This document shows, piece after piece, positions 45,179-54,010 of a stretch of DNA of 64,000 nucleotides. A model generated the notes under the pieces. The model had not been told where the DNA came from and ran no database searches. It saw only the letters and a program-made list of their open reading frames with translations. The DNA is from an uncultured Eggerthella sp. GTDB taxonomy: Bacteria > Actinomycetota > Coriobacteriia > Coriobacteriales > Eggerthellaceae. A program made the translations under genes and the position numbers. The DNA lies in NCBI GenBank assembly GCA_900540345.1, contig UQFK01000002.1, forward strand, positions 62,001 to 126,000, written 5' to 3'. Positions within the stretch are counted from its first letter, which is position 1; each line of letters starts with the position of its first letter.

Positions 45179-46321
45179 ATGGCTGGATATCGTAGGGAAA
45201 AGCATACCGTCGAATCGCGCGCAGGTGAGAAGAGCGTGATCATTGCCGCTGAAGGCGTGAAGGTTCCTTCGGGAGATGCACGACTCACTGTAGGCGAGGT
45301 CGAGAAATTGACTGGCATTCCTGCCACGAAACTGCGTTATTACGACAAGATCGGGCTGCTATGCCCTACGCGCACAGGCGAGAATGTCGCAAATAATCGC
45401 AAGCTCTATGATGCCGATGATCTGGGTAGGCTCCAGGCGATCCTAACGCTTGCAGAATACGATTTCACTCTCGAGGAGATCAAGCAGATCCTTGATGATG
45501 AAGACCTTAACTTACCTGAAGCGATCGACCGCAAGCTGCTCGATCTAAGAAGGCGTTCGAATCGTCTTCGACACCTGGTCTTCTTCGTAAAGTTCATCAG
45601 TCTCACCGATGCACGTGATGCAGACCTGGTCGAAGGGTTGGCGTGCGGGCCTGCCACCCTTGATGAACTCGCGGATCTTGCACGTGATACGGAGCATTAC
45701 AAGGCAGCGATCACGCGCCTTGAGGCGCTCGACCATGAAGCCCGCGCACGCGCATTCGAGAAGCTTGACGATATCATGTTCGATCTCTTCACGTTCGATG
45801 AAGCGAGCAGCCTTGCAGGCGCAAGCCTGTCAATCGCGGCGTTTCTCGACTGGTGGAGCGATCTCGTCATGCCCCTGGAAGAAGTAGGTTACCTGGGATT
45901 TTGGGCGACATTCGAAGATCACGGGTTGATCGCAGAGCGCATCGAAGCAAGCGGAAACGCAGGTGATGCAGGCATGGTCCAGATGCTCGTCTTCTTCACC
46001 TGGATGGCAGAGCTAATGAAACATGCGAGCGCCTCGATAGTCGAGGTCGCACGTCTTGCAGACTCTGATGTGATCGCCGCCCTTGAAGAGGTTCAGGAGC
46101 TGATCGATGAATTCGCTTGCGCGGCAATCGGGAGAGCACTCACAGATGCAAGTGGCCTTGAGGATCTGGTGGACCTTGCATTTTGCGTATCCGCATGGAT
46201 GATCAACATCCTTACCGACGAGGAACTATGCAACTACCTTGGTCTGAGCGATCTGGCTTTTGCACTCGACGACATTGATAAGATTGCGCGTCTGCTCGAC
46301 GTGATAGGAAGCGAGGGTTAG
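45179..46321 (+). CDS. MerR-family regulator with long helical C-terminal domain
   Basis: 380 residues. A MerR DNA-binding domain lies at about 36-105 (LTVGEVEKLTGIPATKLRYYDKIGLL in two parts, NNRKLYDADDLGRLQAI), preceded by an unusual 35-residue N-terminal extension. A coiled segment (~108-130) leads to about 250 residues of predicted helix, rich in acidic residues, with several Trp and Phe (FLDWWSDLVMP, FWATFEDHG, FFTWMAELMK) that could form a ligand pocket. This C-terminal domain is much larger than in most MerR proteins and was not recognised. Target genes unknown. Its stop overlaps the stop of the convergent XRE gene by 4 bp. Confidence 0.85.
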   Translation: MAGYRREKHTVESRAGEKSVIIAAEGVKVPSGDARLTVGEVEKLTGIPATKLRYYDKIGLLCPTRTGENVANNRKLYDADDLGRLQAILTLAEYDFTLEEIKQILDDEDLNLPEAIDRKLLDLRRRSNRLRHLVFFVKFISLTDARDADLVEGLACGPATLDELADLARDTEHYKAAITRLEALDHEARARAFEKLDDIMFDLFTFDEASSLAGASLSIAAFLDWWSDLVMPLEEVGYLGFWATFEDHGLIAERIEASGNAGDAGMVQMLVFFTWMAELMKHASASIVEVARLADSDVIAALEEVQELIDEFACAAIGRALTDASGLEDLVDLAFCVSAWMINILTDEELCNYLGLSDLAFALDDIDKIARLLDVIGSEG

Positions 46322-46533
46322 AAAGTCAGAAGGTCGCGTACTTCGGTACCGAGTGCGTCCGCGATACGCGCAAGATCGTCGATGCCAACACCCACGTGGC
46401 CCTTCTCGATGCGCCAGATGTGCGACTTGCTCGAGCCGATCATCATGGCAAGACGTTCTTGGGATAGCCCCTGATCTTCCCTGCATTTCTTGATCGCATC
46501 GCCGAGCGCGCATCTTTTCTGGCTGATATCCAT
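46318..46533 (-). CDS. Small XRE-family (Cro/CI) transcriptional regulator
   Basis: 71 residues, one HTH_3 domain: GDAIKKCREDQGLSQERLAMMIGSSKSHIWRIEKG (shown in Q/S and recognition helix parts QGLSQERLA and SKSHIWRIE), then DDLARIADALG. Phage- or toxin-antitoxin-type regulators look like this. It diverges from the lipoprotein-led operon at 46655, with inverted repeats between them, so it probably controls that operon and itself. Confidence 0.9.
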   Translation of the reverse strand: MDISQKRCALGDAIKKCREDQGLSQERLAMMIGSSKSHIWRIEKGHVGVGIDDLARIADALGTEVRDLLTF

Positions 46534-46583
46534 GCCTACAGGATATGTGTTAGACTATCCGTTACGGCTTCATATTTGAAGCC
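46527..46583. promoter_or_regulatory. Inverted repeats between the XRE gene and the lipoprotein operon
   Basis: GGCTTCA-TATT-TGAAGCC at 46566-46583 is a perfect 7-bp inverted repeat. Upstream, ATATCC (46527) pairs with GGATAT (46541), and GGATA (46541-46545) with TATCC (46556-46560). These are likely operators for the divergent XRE regulator. Confidence 0.55.
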
Positions 46584-46654
46584 TATTACATAAGCTACCT
46601 TTTCTGGAATCTCTCTATCACATCCCTTAAACAAATTACCTGAAAGGAATCTCA

Positions 46655-47665
46655 ATGCAAAGAATCGTAAAGCTGCCCATCGTTCTCATTTTTGGACTCA
46701 TGCTCTCTGTTAGCCTGATAGGGCTAACTGGTTGCGGGTCGCAGGATCAAAAAAGCTCTGGGATAACGGTAAAAGATCAGGGAGCAATTCCTGCGCTCGA
46801 TCACGACTTCACGATCGAGAAAACCACCCTCATCGACATCCCTGAAGTAACAGTCGTTGCAGATTCTGCTTCATTCCAAAACGACAATCTTTCAATTCAA
46901 CTGACGCTTACGAATAAGACCAGCAAGCCTCTGTCCGTATGCTCAGGTACCAACGGCTTCTCAGCAAACTACATCAATAACTATATGGTGAACAGCGGAT
47001 ATCTCGTAGCAGATCTCGAACCGAACGAAACGATCACAAAAGATGTGACCATCAATGCACAAGAGCTACAGTTGTGCGGCATCAGGGAGATAGGCGTGAT
47101 CGGGCTTGGGCTACTCGTCAAGAATAACAAAACCTCTAGTCCTGTAAATTTCGACCAGATCACTCAACAAGTCGTTGCGATCAAGACCAATAAATATGAG
47201 TCGGTCGACTTAGGTGCCAATACGTATCCCGAAGCCATCAACGATGCAGCACTCTTAGAACTTATTGGAGCAACAATGGTGAGCTTCAATGACGAAGGGG
47301 GCTTTGATCAAAACGGTATCTCCATAGAATCCGTTGCGCTGATTAAGAACGCCGAGGAAGAACTTACGGTAATGCTTGAAATAAAGAACGGCACCGACAA
47401 GCTCATAGGTGCGATCGCGGACGACATCTCGATCGATAGTGAGATGGTTTACGAAAGCCGCTGGACTACCGCTATCATCGATGCAGGAAAAACAGGATTT
47501 CTTTCCATAAACCTCGATGATGTTGTGAGCATGAAGAGAATGCTCGATGACAACGACGATGACTCGAAGCTTGAGACTATCTCACAAGCAGGCATCGAGT
47601 TTTCTGTCGTCGACGCAAAATCGAACACCATCATTTCTCCTGTAGAGCTCGAATTTAGTTTCTAG
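46655..47665 (+). CDS. Secreted lipoprotein of unknown function
   Basis: 336 residues. Signal sequence with lipobox LTGC (Cys27), so anchored on the outer face of the membrane. Two similar beta-rich halves (about 50-165 and 205-335) contain segments such as LSIQLTLTNKTSKPL and ELTVMLEIKNGTDKLIG, resembling immunoglobulin-like DUF4352/DUF5067 modules found in gram-positive lipoproteins. No catalytic motif. GAAAGGA precedes the ATG. It is the first gene of a four-gene co-directional set ending at a terminator. Confidence 0.8.
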   Translation: MQRIVKLPIVLIFGLMLSVSLIGLTGCGSQDQKSSGITVKDQGAIPALDHDFTIEKTTLIDIPEVTVVADSASFQNDNLSIQLTLTNKTSKPLSVCSGTNGFSANYINNYMVNSGYLVADLEPNETITKDVTINAQELQLCGIREIGVIGLGLLVKNNKTSSPVNFDQITQQVVAIKTNKYESVDLGANTYPEAINDAALLELIGATMVSFNDEGGFDQNGISIESVALIKNAEEELTVMLEIKNGTDKLIGAIADDISIDSEMVYESRWTTAIIDAGKTGFLSINLDDVVSMKRMLDDNDDDSKLETISQAGIEFSVVDAKSNTIISPVELEFSF

Positions 47666-47716
47666 TCTCGTGTAGCGATAAGCCAAGCTTATCGCTACCT
47701 CGTTAAAGGAGCCTTC

Positions 47717-47866
47717 ATGAGTAAAGACAAGATCATCATCGAGACCCGTGAGGTCAAGACGCTCGGTTGCGGGCATGCGATCCGCTCATTTTTTCGTGGA
47801 CTCATAGGATTTGTGCTAGCCATTGGTTTGCTTCTTCTTTTTCTTATCAGCGCATTGGTTGGCTAA
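47717..47866 (+). CDS. 49-residue single-pass membrane protein
   Basis: ATG at 47717 after AAAGGAGCC, stop at 47866. Sequence starts MSKDKIIIETREVKTLG, followed by one strong membrane helix (about 29-48, FVLAIGLLLLFLISALVG). Not recognised. The good ribosome-binding site and its place between two genes of the same operon support it as real. It could be an accessory subunit or anchor. Confidence 0.7.
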   Translation: MSKDKIIIETREVKTLGCGHAIRSFFRGLIGFVLAIGLLLLFLISALVG

Positions 47867-47918
47867 CCCTACCGAAGTCACGTACACAACGTAACACCAT
47901 ACAAAGAAAGACAGCGCA

Positions 47919-48557
47919 ATGGCAGGAAAAACTACTTTCAAGAAGCTTAGGTGCATCACTATCAGCTTGATTATCGGCATCGTGCTAGGTTCAATAGGAA
48001 CTCTCTTCTTGCAAAATTTCAATCCCCCTGATGAAGAGCGCCCTGTTTCTGCTTCGATCGTATTCGATAGAATCGTTGCTCAAGATGAGCTTGTATGCGC
48101 CTCGCAGCAATACAACATCACCGACAAAGCAACAAGTGCTGCTTCTTTCTTTGATATTTGCGATATCCCCTTCACAGAAAACAGCTTCTGGTATCGCTAT
48201 GTCGGCACAATCAAAGTGGGAGTCGATATGAAAAATGCCACCTATTCGACTTTCGGCAGCACCATTACGATCGAGCTTGATCAGCCATACATCATTTCCA
48301 ATACCCCCAACATGGAAAAGTCCGGCGTACTCGAGGAAAACAATAATATCTTCAATCCAATTCAGGTTGAAAATGTCGATGAATTTCAGCGCCAATGCAT
48401 CGAACAAAGCGAAGCTGACATCATGGAGGGCGGCATCATGGACGAAGCTCGCATGAACGCCGAACGAAACATCAGCGATATGTTCATCGCGGCACTTGGT
48501 AATAGTTATGCAATCGAATTGGTTTGGCGCAGTGCTGATGAGGCTTCTTCCGAGTAA
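47919..48557 (+). CDS. Membrane-anchored protein, DUF4230-like
   Basis: 212 residues. One N-terminal membrane helix (about 10-32), then an extracellular domain with beta strands followed by acidic helices (VDEFQRQCIEQSEADIMEGG, ARMNAERNISDMFIAAL). The order of a strand-rich part (YRYVGTIKVGVDMKNATYSTFGS) and a helical C-terminus recalls DUF4230 proteins, whose function is unknown; that match is by eye. Same operon as the lipoprotein. Confidence 0.65.
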   Translation: MAGKTTFKKLRCITISLIIGIVLGSIGTLFLQNFNPPDEERPVSASIVFDRIVAQDELVCASQQYNITDKATSAASFFDICDIPFTENSFWYRYVGTIKVGVDMKNATYSTFGSTITIELDQPYIISNTPNMEKSGVLEENNNIFNPIQVENVDEFQRQCIEQSEADIMEGGIMDEARMNAERNISDMFIAALGNSYAIELVWRSADEASSE

Positions 48558-48601
48558 ACCTTGCTCGATCTCCGTGAATCAAAAACTAGCAGGAGGAAAC
48601 A

Positions 48602-49564
48602 ATGCCGATACGCAAAGCAGTCAAGAAGACAGCAAAAAACGCTGCGACTACCGCAGCAAGCGCTCTTAGCGCTGCATCTGAAACAGCTTCAACTGTTGGT
48701 GGTAAAGCTATCGAAGCAGCTTCGAGTGGAGCATCAAAGATGGCCAGTAATGCACAAAAGAAACGTTACGAATCGCGCATAGCTCGATACAATCCCATCT
48801 TTCCAGAAGAATTCTTCGGCCAAGATTATGACCTACCTAATGTGATCATAATCGCCGATGGCGATGAGCGAAAAGGTATTGATGTCTGTGAAGGAGCCAT
48901 CGGATGGCTGAGCGTATATGATGGCATGGAGATGCTTCATCTCTATGAAGAAGCAGTTCCCTCAAGCGGTCTTAACTTCTATCCAGCTGCACGATTAAAC
49001 GCTGCTTACTTCATTGACTCACTTTGCGGCGAAAGATTCCTTGATCTTGATTCTTACCATGAGATCGTTCAGAAAGAGAAAATGACAGAACTAAAGAATA
49101 TCGCACGATCCTTGGGCGCAAAAGAATGCTTCCTTGAAACCTATGAGGAAGATCGCTCTACCTCTTCGTCAAAGAAGTCTGTCGGAGTCAGCGTAAAGCA
49201 TAAGACAGCAGGTAATGTCAGTAGTGAGATCAACCAAGAAGCACAGGGCCAAAGCTTTCAGTCACGCTCGATCATCTTCGAGCAGTCTTTTGAAGGCAGC
49301 GATAATCCGAAAGCTCCAAATCTCAACTACTTCAAGAACGATACCGAGATCCTCTCTCTCATCGAATCTCGCCTCTCAAGAAACAATCGAACAAGCGATT
49401 ATTCTCTGAAGCTCAACACTGTTTCATCTTCAGCGATGACCACGACCACAGCGGCAAAAATAGATGGCGGATTAAAGGCTGCAAAAGTGAAGGCAACAGC
49501 AAACTTCGCAGTTGCCGCCGAACAAGAATCAAAGCGGAAGCTCATTTTCCACGTTGTCTTTTAA
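48602..49564 (+). CDS. Uncharacterised protein with Ala/Lys-rich amphipathic N-terminus
   Basis: 320 residues, not recognised. Residues 1-55 are rich in Ala, Ser and Lys with no hydrophobic core, likely an amphipathic helix. Residues ~60-180 look like an alpha/beta domain (NVIIIADGDERKGIDVCEGAIGW, LYEEAVPS). Residues ~180-320 are rich in Ser, Thr and beta strands (KSVGVSVKHKTAGNVSSE, FQSRSIIFEQSFEG, KVKATANFAVAAEQ). No catalytic motif is evident. AGGAGG precedes the ATG. Last gene of the operon, followed by a terminator. A membrane-associating or pore-like role is possible but unsupported. Confidence 0.75.
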   Translation: MPIRKAVKKTAKNAATTAASALSAASETASTVGGKAIEAASSGASKMASNAQKKRYESRIARYNPIFPEEFFGQDYDLPNVIIIADGDERKGIDVCEGAIGWLSVYDGMEMLHLYEEAVPSSGLNFYPAARLNAAYFIDSLCGERFLDLDSYHEIVQKEKMTELKNIARSLGAKECFLETYEEDRSTSSSKKSVGVSVKHKTAGNVSSEINQEAQGQSFQSRSIIFEQSFEGSDNPKAPNLNYFKNDTEILSLIESRLSRNNRTSDYSLKLNTVSSSAMTTTTAAKIDGGLKAAKVKATANFAVAAEQESKRKLIFHVVF

Positions 49565-49566
49565 GT

Positions 49567-49598
49567 GATAGGGTCGCCTTAGCGGCCCTATCGTTTTT
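49567..49598 (+). terminator. Rho-independent terminator of the lipoprotein operon
   Basis: Stem GATAGGG-T-CGC pairing with GCG-G-CCCTATC, followed by GTTTTTAG, 3 bp after the stop at 49564. Confidence 0.85.
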
Positions 49599-49688
49599 AG
49601 AAGCGGCATCGACTTGCCATCAACAATCTTGAGCCCTGTGATTTCAATTACATGCTCATTCGTCTCCGTGGATTTGAAGAATAACGCC

Positions 49689-50060
49689 CTATTGCCGCAT
49701 GGCATCTTGCACCTTTACTGGAAGCTCGTCGAAGCGAACTTCTTTCCACTCCACCACACCGCGAATAGGCACCACCTTCAAACACAAGTAAGCACCTTCA
49801 CGCAGCTTTCGCTCCGTACCGAACGAGATCTCCTTCTCGCTGCCATTCTTGTCATAAGCTGGCAGCGCATAGGATAGGCTCATTCCGCCTGTTGGGTCGA
49901 ACACGCCACCTTTCGATTCAACATCGCTCACCCGTTCATTGTCGACTTGAGTGTAATAGAACTCGTCAGCCGCTCCTGAAAGCAACAGAGCTCCAAAACC
50001 AATCACTGCAACGCACAGCACAACGATCGCAGCCGCCGCGATCCCAGCACGCTTATCCAT
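49689..50060 (-). CDS. YxeA-family (DUF1093) exported small protein
   Basis: 123 residues. An N-terminal membrane anchor or signal (about 8-30) precedes a domain matching YxeA proteins: YYTQVDNERVSDVE, YALPAYDKNGSEKEISF, LREGAYLCLKVVPIRGVVEWKEV. The function is unknown; the fold resembles an OB-type barrel. AAGGAGGAG at ideal spacing from the ATG. It is on the strand of the queuosine operon but 135 bp after its last stop, so possibly separate. Confidence 0.82.
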   Translation of the reverse strand: MDKRAGIAAAAIVVLCVAVIGFGALLLSGAADEFYYTQVDNERVSDVESKGGVFDPTGGMSLSYALPAYDKNGSEKEISFGTERKLREGAYLCLKVVPIRGVVEWKEVRFDELPVKVQDAMRQ

Positions 50061-50195
50061 GCCATCTCCTCCTTACGAGACGCCTGTTCTACGTGCTATC
50101 GATCATAGAGAGCGGGCGGGCTACGCTGCCATCGATTCGTCTTACATCAACCTTACGTTTCTGCAAGGAAGCTGAATGCATACATACGCTTATAT

Positions 50196-51311
50196 TCACA
50201 TGGCCTTATTTCTACGTAAGACAACGTAGTGATTCAGGTTGTCCGTCTTACCGTCTGCGCAGAAAGAAGCGACCACGCGCGCAGAAGACGAAAGCTCGGC
50301 AATGAGCCAGTCGATCTCCTCATCAGAAAAGTGATGGCAATAGCGATACTGCCCTGGCAGATTCTTCCACCCAAGCAGGTAATCCCCTTGCTCAAGATCA
50401 GAAGGGCGAAGCACGAGATGTTCGCGTTTTTCATCGGCGCTTGTGCAAACAAACTCTTCACTCCCGTTGAGACGATAGGGCTCTTTGCTCATCTCAACCT
50501 GATGCAGCAGTAGCTCTTCGGCAAGCTCGCCTGAGAAGAACTCAAGGGCTTCATCATGCGTGCGCTGGGCCTTTTCGCGTCGCGCATCATCATTCAAAAA
50601 CTGCCAGAATGACACCGCAAGATAGCCGCCCGGCTTTACGTAGCTCAGCGCCTCCTTCAAAAACCGCACGCGCAGGTCAAAACCTGGAATATGATGTATG
50701 AATCCGAACGAGACCACAAAATCGAAGGCGGGCGACTGCGCGATCATAGGCGCATTTCCGCGTTCAGCGACATTTTTTGGCGCAGAGACACTTTCGAGCA
50801 GAGGAATGTTTGTGGGGCTATATTCGATTGCGGGAATATTCGCACGCGTGGCAATCGGCAAACCATCAAGCATATTGACGAGGATATCCTCGCAGATGAA
50901 ACTCACTTTTTTAGCGATAGCCATCTCGCTGGAATCCACAAGCGTCTCGCAATTGTCGAGCGCACAGATACGCCAATCGATAGCAGGATATTCGCATTCA
51001 AGGAACGCCTCGAAGCGCAGGTTGCCACACGCGATATCGAGCAGAGAAAAGGCTCTCGAAATAGACCGAGAAACGCTCGCACACGATGCAGGATTGGCAG
51101 CTTTGCACTCTTGATTTGCTCCTGCCAAGGCGTCAACCCTTCGGCACCCTTCGCCTTCTTGCGCCCCTGACTCAGACACTATTCCGCACGCTTCCATACA
51201 GCGCCGCCAGCCGCTCCAAGGAGCATTGCGCGTCTGTGAAAACGAGGTTGCATTCGCCTGATAGAAGCGTGTATTGATCGCGCAGAGCTTCTTTGCAGTC
51301 GTCTGATCCAT
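50196..51311 (-). CDS. SAM-dependent methyltransferase, Trm9/ALKBH8-like
   Basis: 371 residues. Rossmann motif I LLDIACGNLRFEAF, motif II ICALDN, a HHIPG-type motif IV in FDFVVSFGFIHHIPG, and YVKPGGYLAVSFWQ. The C-terminal block DYLLGW-x5-QYRYCHHFSDEEIDWL resembles the end of Trm9/ALKBH8 methyltransferases, which methylate cm5U34 of tRNA. That would extend the product of the Elp3-like enzyme encoded at 37930, but the assignment is tentative. About 50 extra residues lie between the N-terminus and motif I. It starts 2 bp after the ClC stop, last gene of the operon from queD. Confidence 0.7.
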   Translation of the reverse strand: MDQTTAKKLCAINTRFYQANATSFSQTRNAPWSGWRRCMEACGIVSESGAQEGEGCRRVDALAGANQECKAANPASCASVSRSISRAFSLLDIACGNLRFEAFLECEYPAIDWRICALDNCETLVDSSEMAIAKKVSFICEDILVNMLDGLPIATRANIPAIEYSPTNIPLLESVSAPKNVAERGNAPMIAQSPAFDFVVSFGFIHHIPGFDLRVRFLKEALSYVKPGGYLAVSFWQFLNDDARREKAQRTHDEALEFFSGELAEELLLHQVEMSKEPYRLNGSEEFVCTSADEKREHLVLRPSDLEQGDYLLGWKNLPGQYRYCHHFSDEEIDWLIAELSSSARVVASFCADGKTDNLNHYVVLRRNKAM

Positions 51312-51313
51312 GC

Positions 51314-52687
51314 CTAGTGCTCCTTACCTTCAGGAGGAACACCTTGCGCCGCACGGTCATCAGCAACGCCCTCTTCAGCTTTCACCGGCTGATACGCGCT
51401 CGGAGAGATGATGAGCGCCGAAACCGCCGCGCCGATGCAGGCGGCCACCAGCATGATGAAAAATCCGCGGATCGGGAACAGCAAGAAGAGCAAGAGCACG
51501 GTCATGATAGGTTGGCGCATGATGCCACCCATCACTGCCGCACAGCAAATGCACAAGCAACTGACCGGATCGGCACCTGTCAACAGCGCGAAGCCATACC
51601 CCAAACAAATGCCCGCGAAGATGGTCGGGAAGAAATGGCCACCACGCCACCCAAGACGTAAGCAAAACGGCGTCATGAAGACCTTCAAGATACCTGTTGC
51701 AATGAGAAAACCAGCGCCCAACGTCGTCCACATCTGAGCAAGCGTTTCGGTCTGCGATTCACCCGCAAACATGATAAACGGTGAGATGATGCCTAATGCG
51801 CCCAGCACAAATCCCACCAACACCGCTTTTGCTACGGGGCGATCGCCGATCTTGTGCGCAAGAATGTCGGCAAAGCGATCGAAGATGTGATAGAACACCC
51901 CTACCAGGCCACCTATTAATGCAAGCGGAATAACAAGCGCAAGCTCACGCCATCCAATGGCGATCGCATCAAAATGAGGCAAGCCTTCCCCACCGCCGAA
52001 CACGCTCCCAAGCAGCATGATCGCACCGAGCGCACCTGCTACTGCGAAGGTGTAGACGATGATCTTTGTGGTACGCGGAACCTCGAGCTTTGTTTCTGGC
52101 TTCACTTCATCGCAACTGCCCAGAAGCGGTGCCGCAAGGCCAAAGAGCGGCGCATTGAACACCGCAGTGATGACCGCAGCCGTGCCGACTGACGCAAGGC
52201 GATGAAACTCCGCGCCGAGAAATCTCAAGCGGTCGCCTACCCACGTACACAACCCTGCGATCACACCAGTCAATCCCGCCTCGGGACCAATGCTGCCACC
52301 GAAAAGCAACGGCAAGAGCGCACCGCCTGCAGCCACTCCGATGTGGTCATATTCATACCGACCCGTGGCCTTCACCTGCTCCATCACCTGATTGAGCTCT
52401 TCTGGATACGCGCCGAATTTGCGCTGGAAAAGACCAATCACCACACCGCCCAGCAAGCAGAATGCAAGCGGCCACCACCATGCACCAATACGTGCAGGAA
52501 GATCGTGCCAGAAGAATTGGATGCCGTGGTTTAGCAAGAAGAAGAACAACCACACAAACGCACCTGCGAGCGCGCCGATAACGAGCGTGAAAAAAGCAAA
52601 CAAGATATGGTTCAACACCGGGTGCTTCGGAGCGTTGTTGCCAGGTATGTCGCCCAGATCTTGCATGGATGCACTCTTATGAGCCAT
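51314..52687 (-). CDS. ClC-family chloride channel/transporter
   Basis: About 457 residues with many membrane helices. The selectivity motif GSIGPEAG (131-138) matches the family's GxGxP-type sequences, and the second signature (GGHFFPTIFAG) is near residue 360. No C-terminal CBS domains. The protein moves chloride, or related anions such as fluoride, possibly coupled to protons. The ATG at 52687 is used: GGAGAAAA precedes it and it overlaps the end of the K+-channel gene by 11 bp, implying translational coupling. Confidence 0.87.
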   Translation of the reverse strand: MAHKSASMQDLGDIPGNNAPKHPVLNHILFAFFTLVIGALAGAFVWLFFFLLNHGIQFFWHDLPARIGAWWWPLAFCLLGGVVIGLFQRKFGAYPEELNQVMEQVKATGRYEYDHIGVAAGGALLPLLFGGSIGPEAGLTGVIAGLCTWVGDRLRFLGAEFHRLASVGTAAVITAVFNAPLFGLAAPLLGSCDEVKPETKLEVPRTTKIIVYTFAVAGALGAIMLLGSVFGGGEGLPHFDAIAIGWRELALVIPLALIGGLVGVFYHIFDRFADILAHKIGDRPVAKAVLVGFVLGALGIISPFIMFAGESQTETLAQMWTTLGAGFLIATGILKVFMTPFCLRLGWRGGHFFPTIFAGICLGYGFALLTGADPVSCLCICCAAVMGGIMRQPIMTVLLLFLLFPIRGFFIMLVAACIGAAVSALIISPSAYQPVKAEEGVADDRAAQGVPPEGKEH

Positions 52688-53513
52688 TGCGTTTTTCTCC
52701 AGCGTCCGTGGATTCCTGCTGTTCGTCATTCAACACCTCGACCAGATCTGGTAGATCATCGGGCTCTTTGCCACGTTGCGAACGGAATTCTTCAACGAAA
52801 CCTGCCGAGAAGATACCTGCAGGAATAGCAACCACACCGATCGAGAGCACCATGGTGACAAATCCCACCAAGCGCCCCATCGGCGTGATGGGAACGATAT
52901 CGCCGTATCCTGTCGAAGTCATAGTGGTCATAGCCCAATAAAGGCCGGTCAGAATGCTATCGAACGTCTCAGGCTGAGCATCATGTTCTGCTTCGAACAT
53001 GAGCACGCTCGAAGCAACCGCGAGAAGCGCAAGCACCATGAACGCTGCAACGATCTCGCGATGGTGCTTCGTGAACACCCGCGCGATGGAGTGGAGCCCA
53101 CGCATATAGCGCGAGATCTTGATAAGACGCACAAGACGGATTATACGGATCGCATCACCAAGCGCAGAAGAGGCTGGCACAAGATATAGAAAAAGCGCAG
53201 GTACAAAGGCAAGAAAGTCAATGATGCCCATGAGTGAGAAGGCATAGCGCAGACGTGCACGGGCGGGTGTACGGTCGGGGTAGACCATATCCGCAATCCA
53301 CAAGCGACAGCAGTATTCCACGCCGAACATGACCGTCGAGATGATGCTGAAAACGAAGAGCGCCGAGCTCGCCTGCCCTGCCATCCACGTGTCGGGAACA
53401 CCAACAAGCAGTGCGTTTAGCACGATCAAGACAATAAGCGCGATGCCGAGTGCTTTGCCAAGCGGGCGCGCGTGAAGCGGGTCTTCAAGAGCAAGATAGA
53501 CGCGTTCTTTCAT
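52677..53513 (-). CDS. Voltage-gated-type potassium channel
   Basis: 278 residues with six helices. The S4-like segment has Arg/Lys every third position (RIIRLVRLIKISRYMRG, ~123-139) and the pore loop holds the selectivity filter TSTGYGD (199-205). A short cytoplasmic tail is acidic, and no RCK or cyclic-nucleotide domain is present. It should let K+ across the membrane in response to potential. The start ATG overlaps the queF stop (ATGA), and the gene sits inside the queuosine operon. Confidence 0.9.
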   Translation of the reverse strand: MKERVYLALEDPLHARPLGKALGIALIVLIVLNALLVGVPDTWMAGQASSALFVFSIISTVMFGVEYCCRLWIADMVYPDRTPARARLRYAFSLMGIIDFLAFVPALFLYLVPASSALGDAIRIIRLVRLIKISRYMRGLHSIARVFTKHHREIVAAFMVLALLAVASSVLMFEAEHDAQPETFDSILTGLYWAMTTMTSTGYGDIVPITPMGRLVGFVTMVLSIGVVAIPAGIFSAGFVEEFRSQRGKEPDDLPDLVEVLNDEQQESTDAGEKRNGS

Positions 53514-54010
53514 CGGTTGTCGACTTTCTCGGGATAAAGATCATGCTGCGACAAGCGCTCCCACGCCACTTCTTCCCAACGTGTGTTTGGTTTGCCGTAG
53601 TTGCAATACGGATCGATCGAGATGCCTCCGCGTGGCGTGAACTTACCCCACACCTCGATATACTTTGGATCCATAAGCGCAATAAGATCCTTCATGATCG
53701 TGTTGACGCAATCCTCATGAAAGTCACCATGATTGCGAAACGAAAATAAGTAGAGCTTCAGGCTCTTGCTCTCGACCATACGAACACCAGGCACGTAGGA
53801 GATGTAGATGGTCGCAAAGTCGGGCTGACCGGTGATCGGACATAAACTCGTGAATTCGGGGCAGTTGAACTTCACGAAATAGTCGTTTTCAGGATGCTTG
53901 TTCTCGAACGTCTCGAGCATCTCGGGCGCGTAGTCGGTCGGGTAGGAAACCTGCTGGTTGCCAAGCAATTCGAGGCCTTCGCCTGCACGCGTGATGTTCT
54001 GAGTATCCAT
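53510..54010 (-). CDS. queF: NADPH-dependent 7-cyano-7-deazaguanine reductase
   Basis: 166 residues, single-domain (type I) QueF. It reduces preQ0 to preQ1 in queuosine synthesis. The catalytic Cys57 in FTSLCPITGQPDFA, Asp64, and the QueF motif ESKSLKLYLFSFRNH are present, with HEDC following. Overlaps queC by 1 bp and the K+-channel gene by 4 bp. Confidence 0.95.
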   Translation of the reverse strand: MDTQNITRAGEGLELLGNQQVSYPTDYAPEMLETFENKHPENDYFVKFNCPEFTSLCPITGQPDFATIYISYVPGVRMVESKSLKLYLFSFRNHGDFHEDCVNTIMKDLIALMDPKYIEVWGKFTPRGGISIDPYCNYGKPNTRWEEVAWERLSQHDLYPEKVDNR

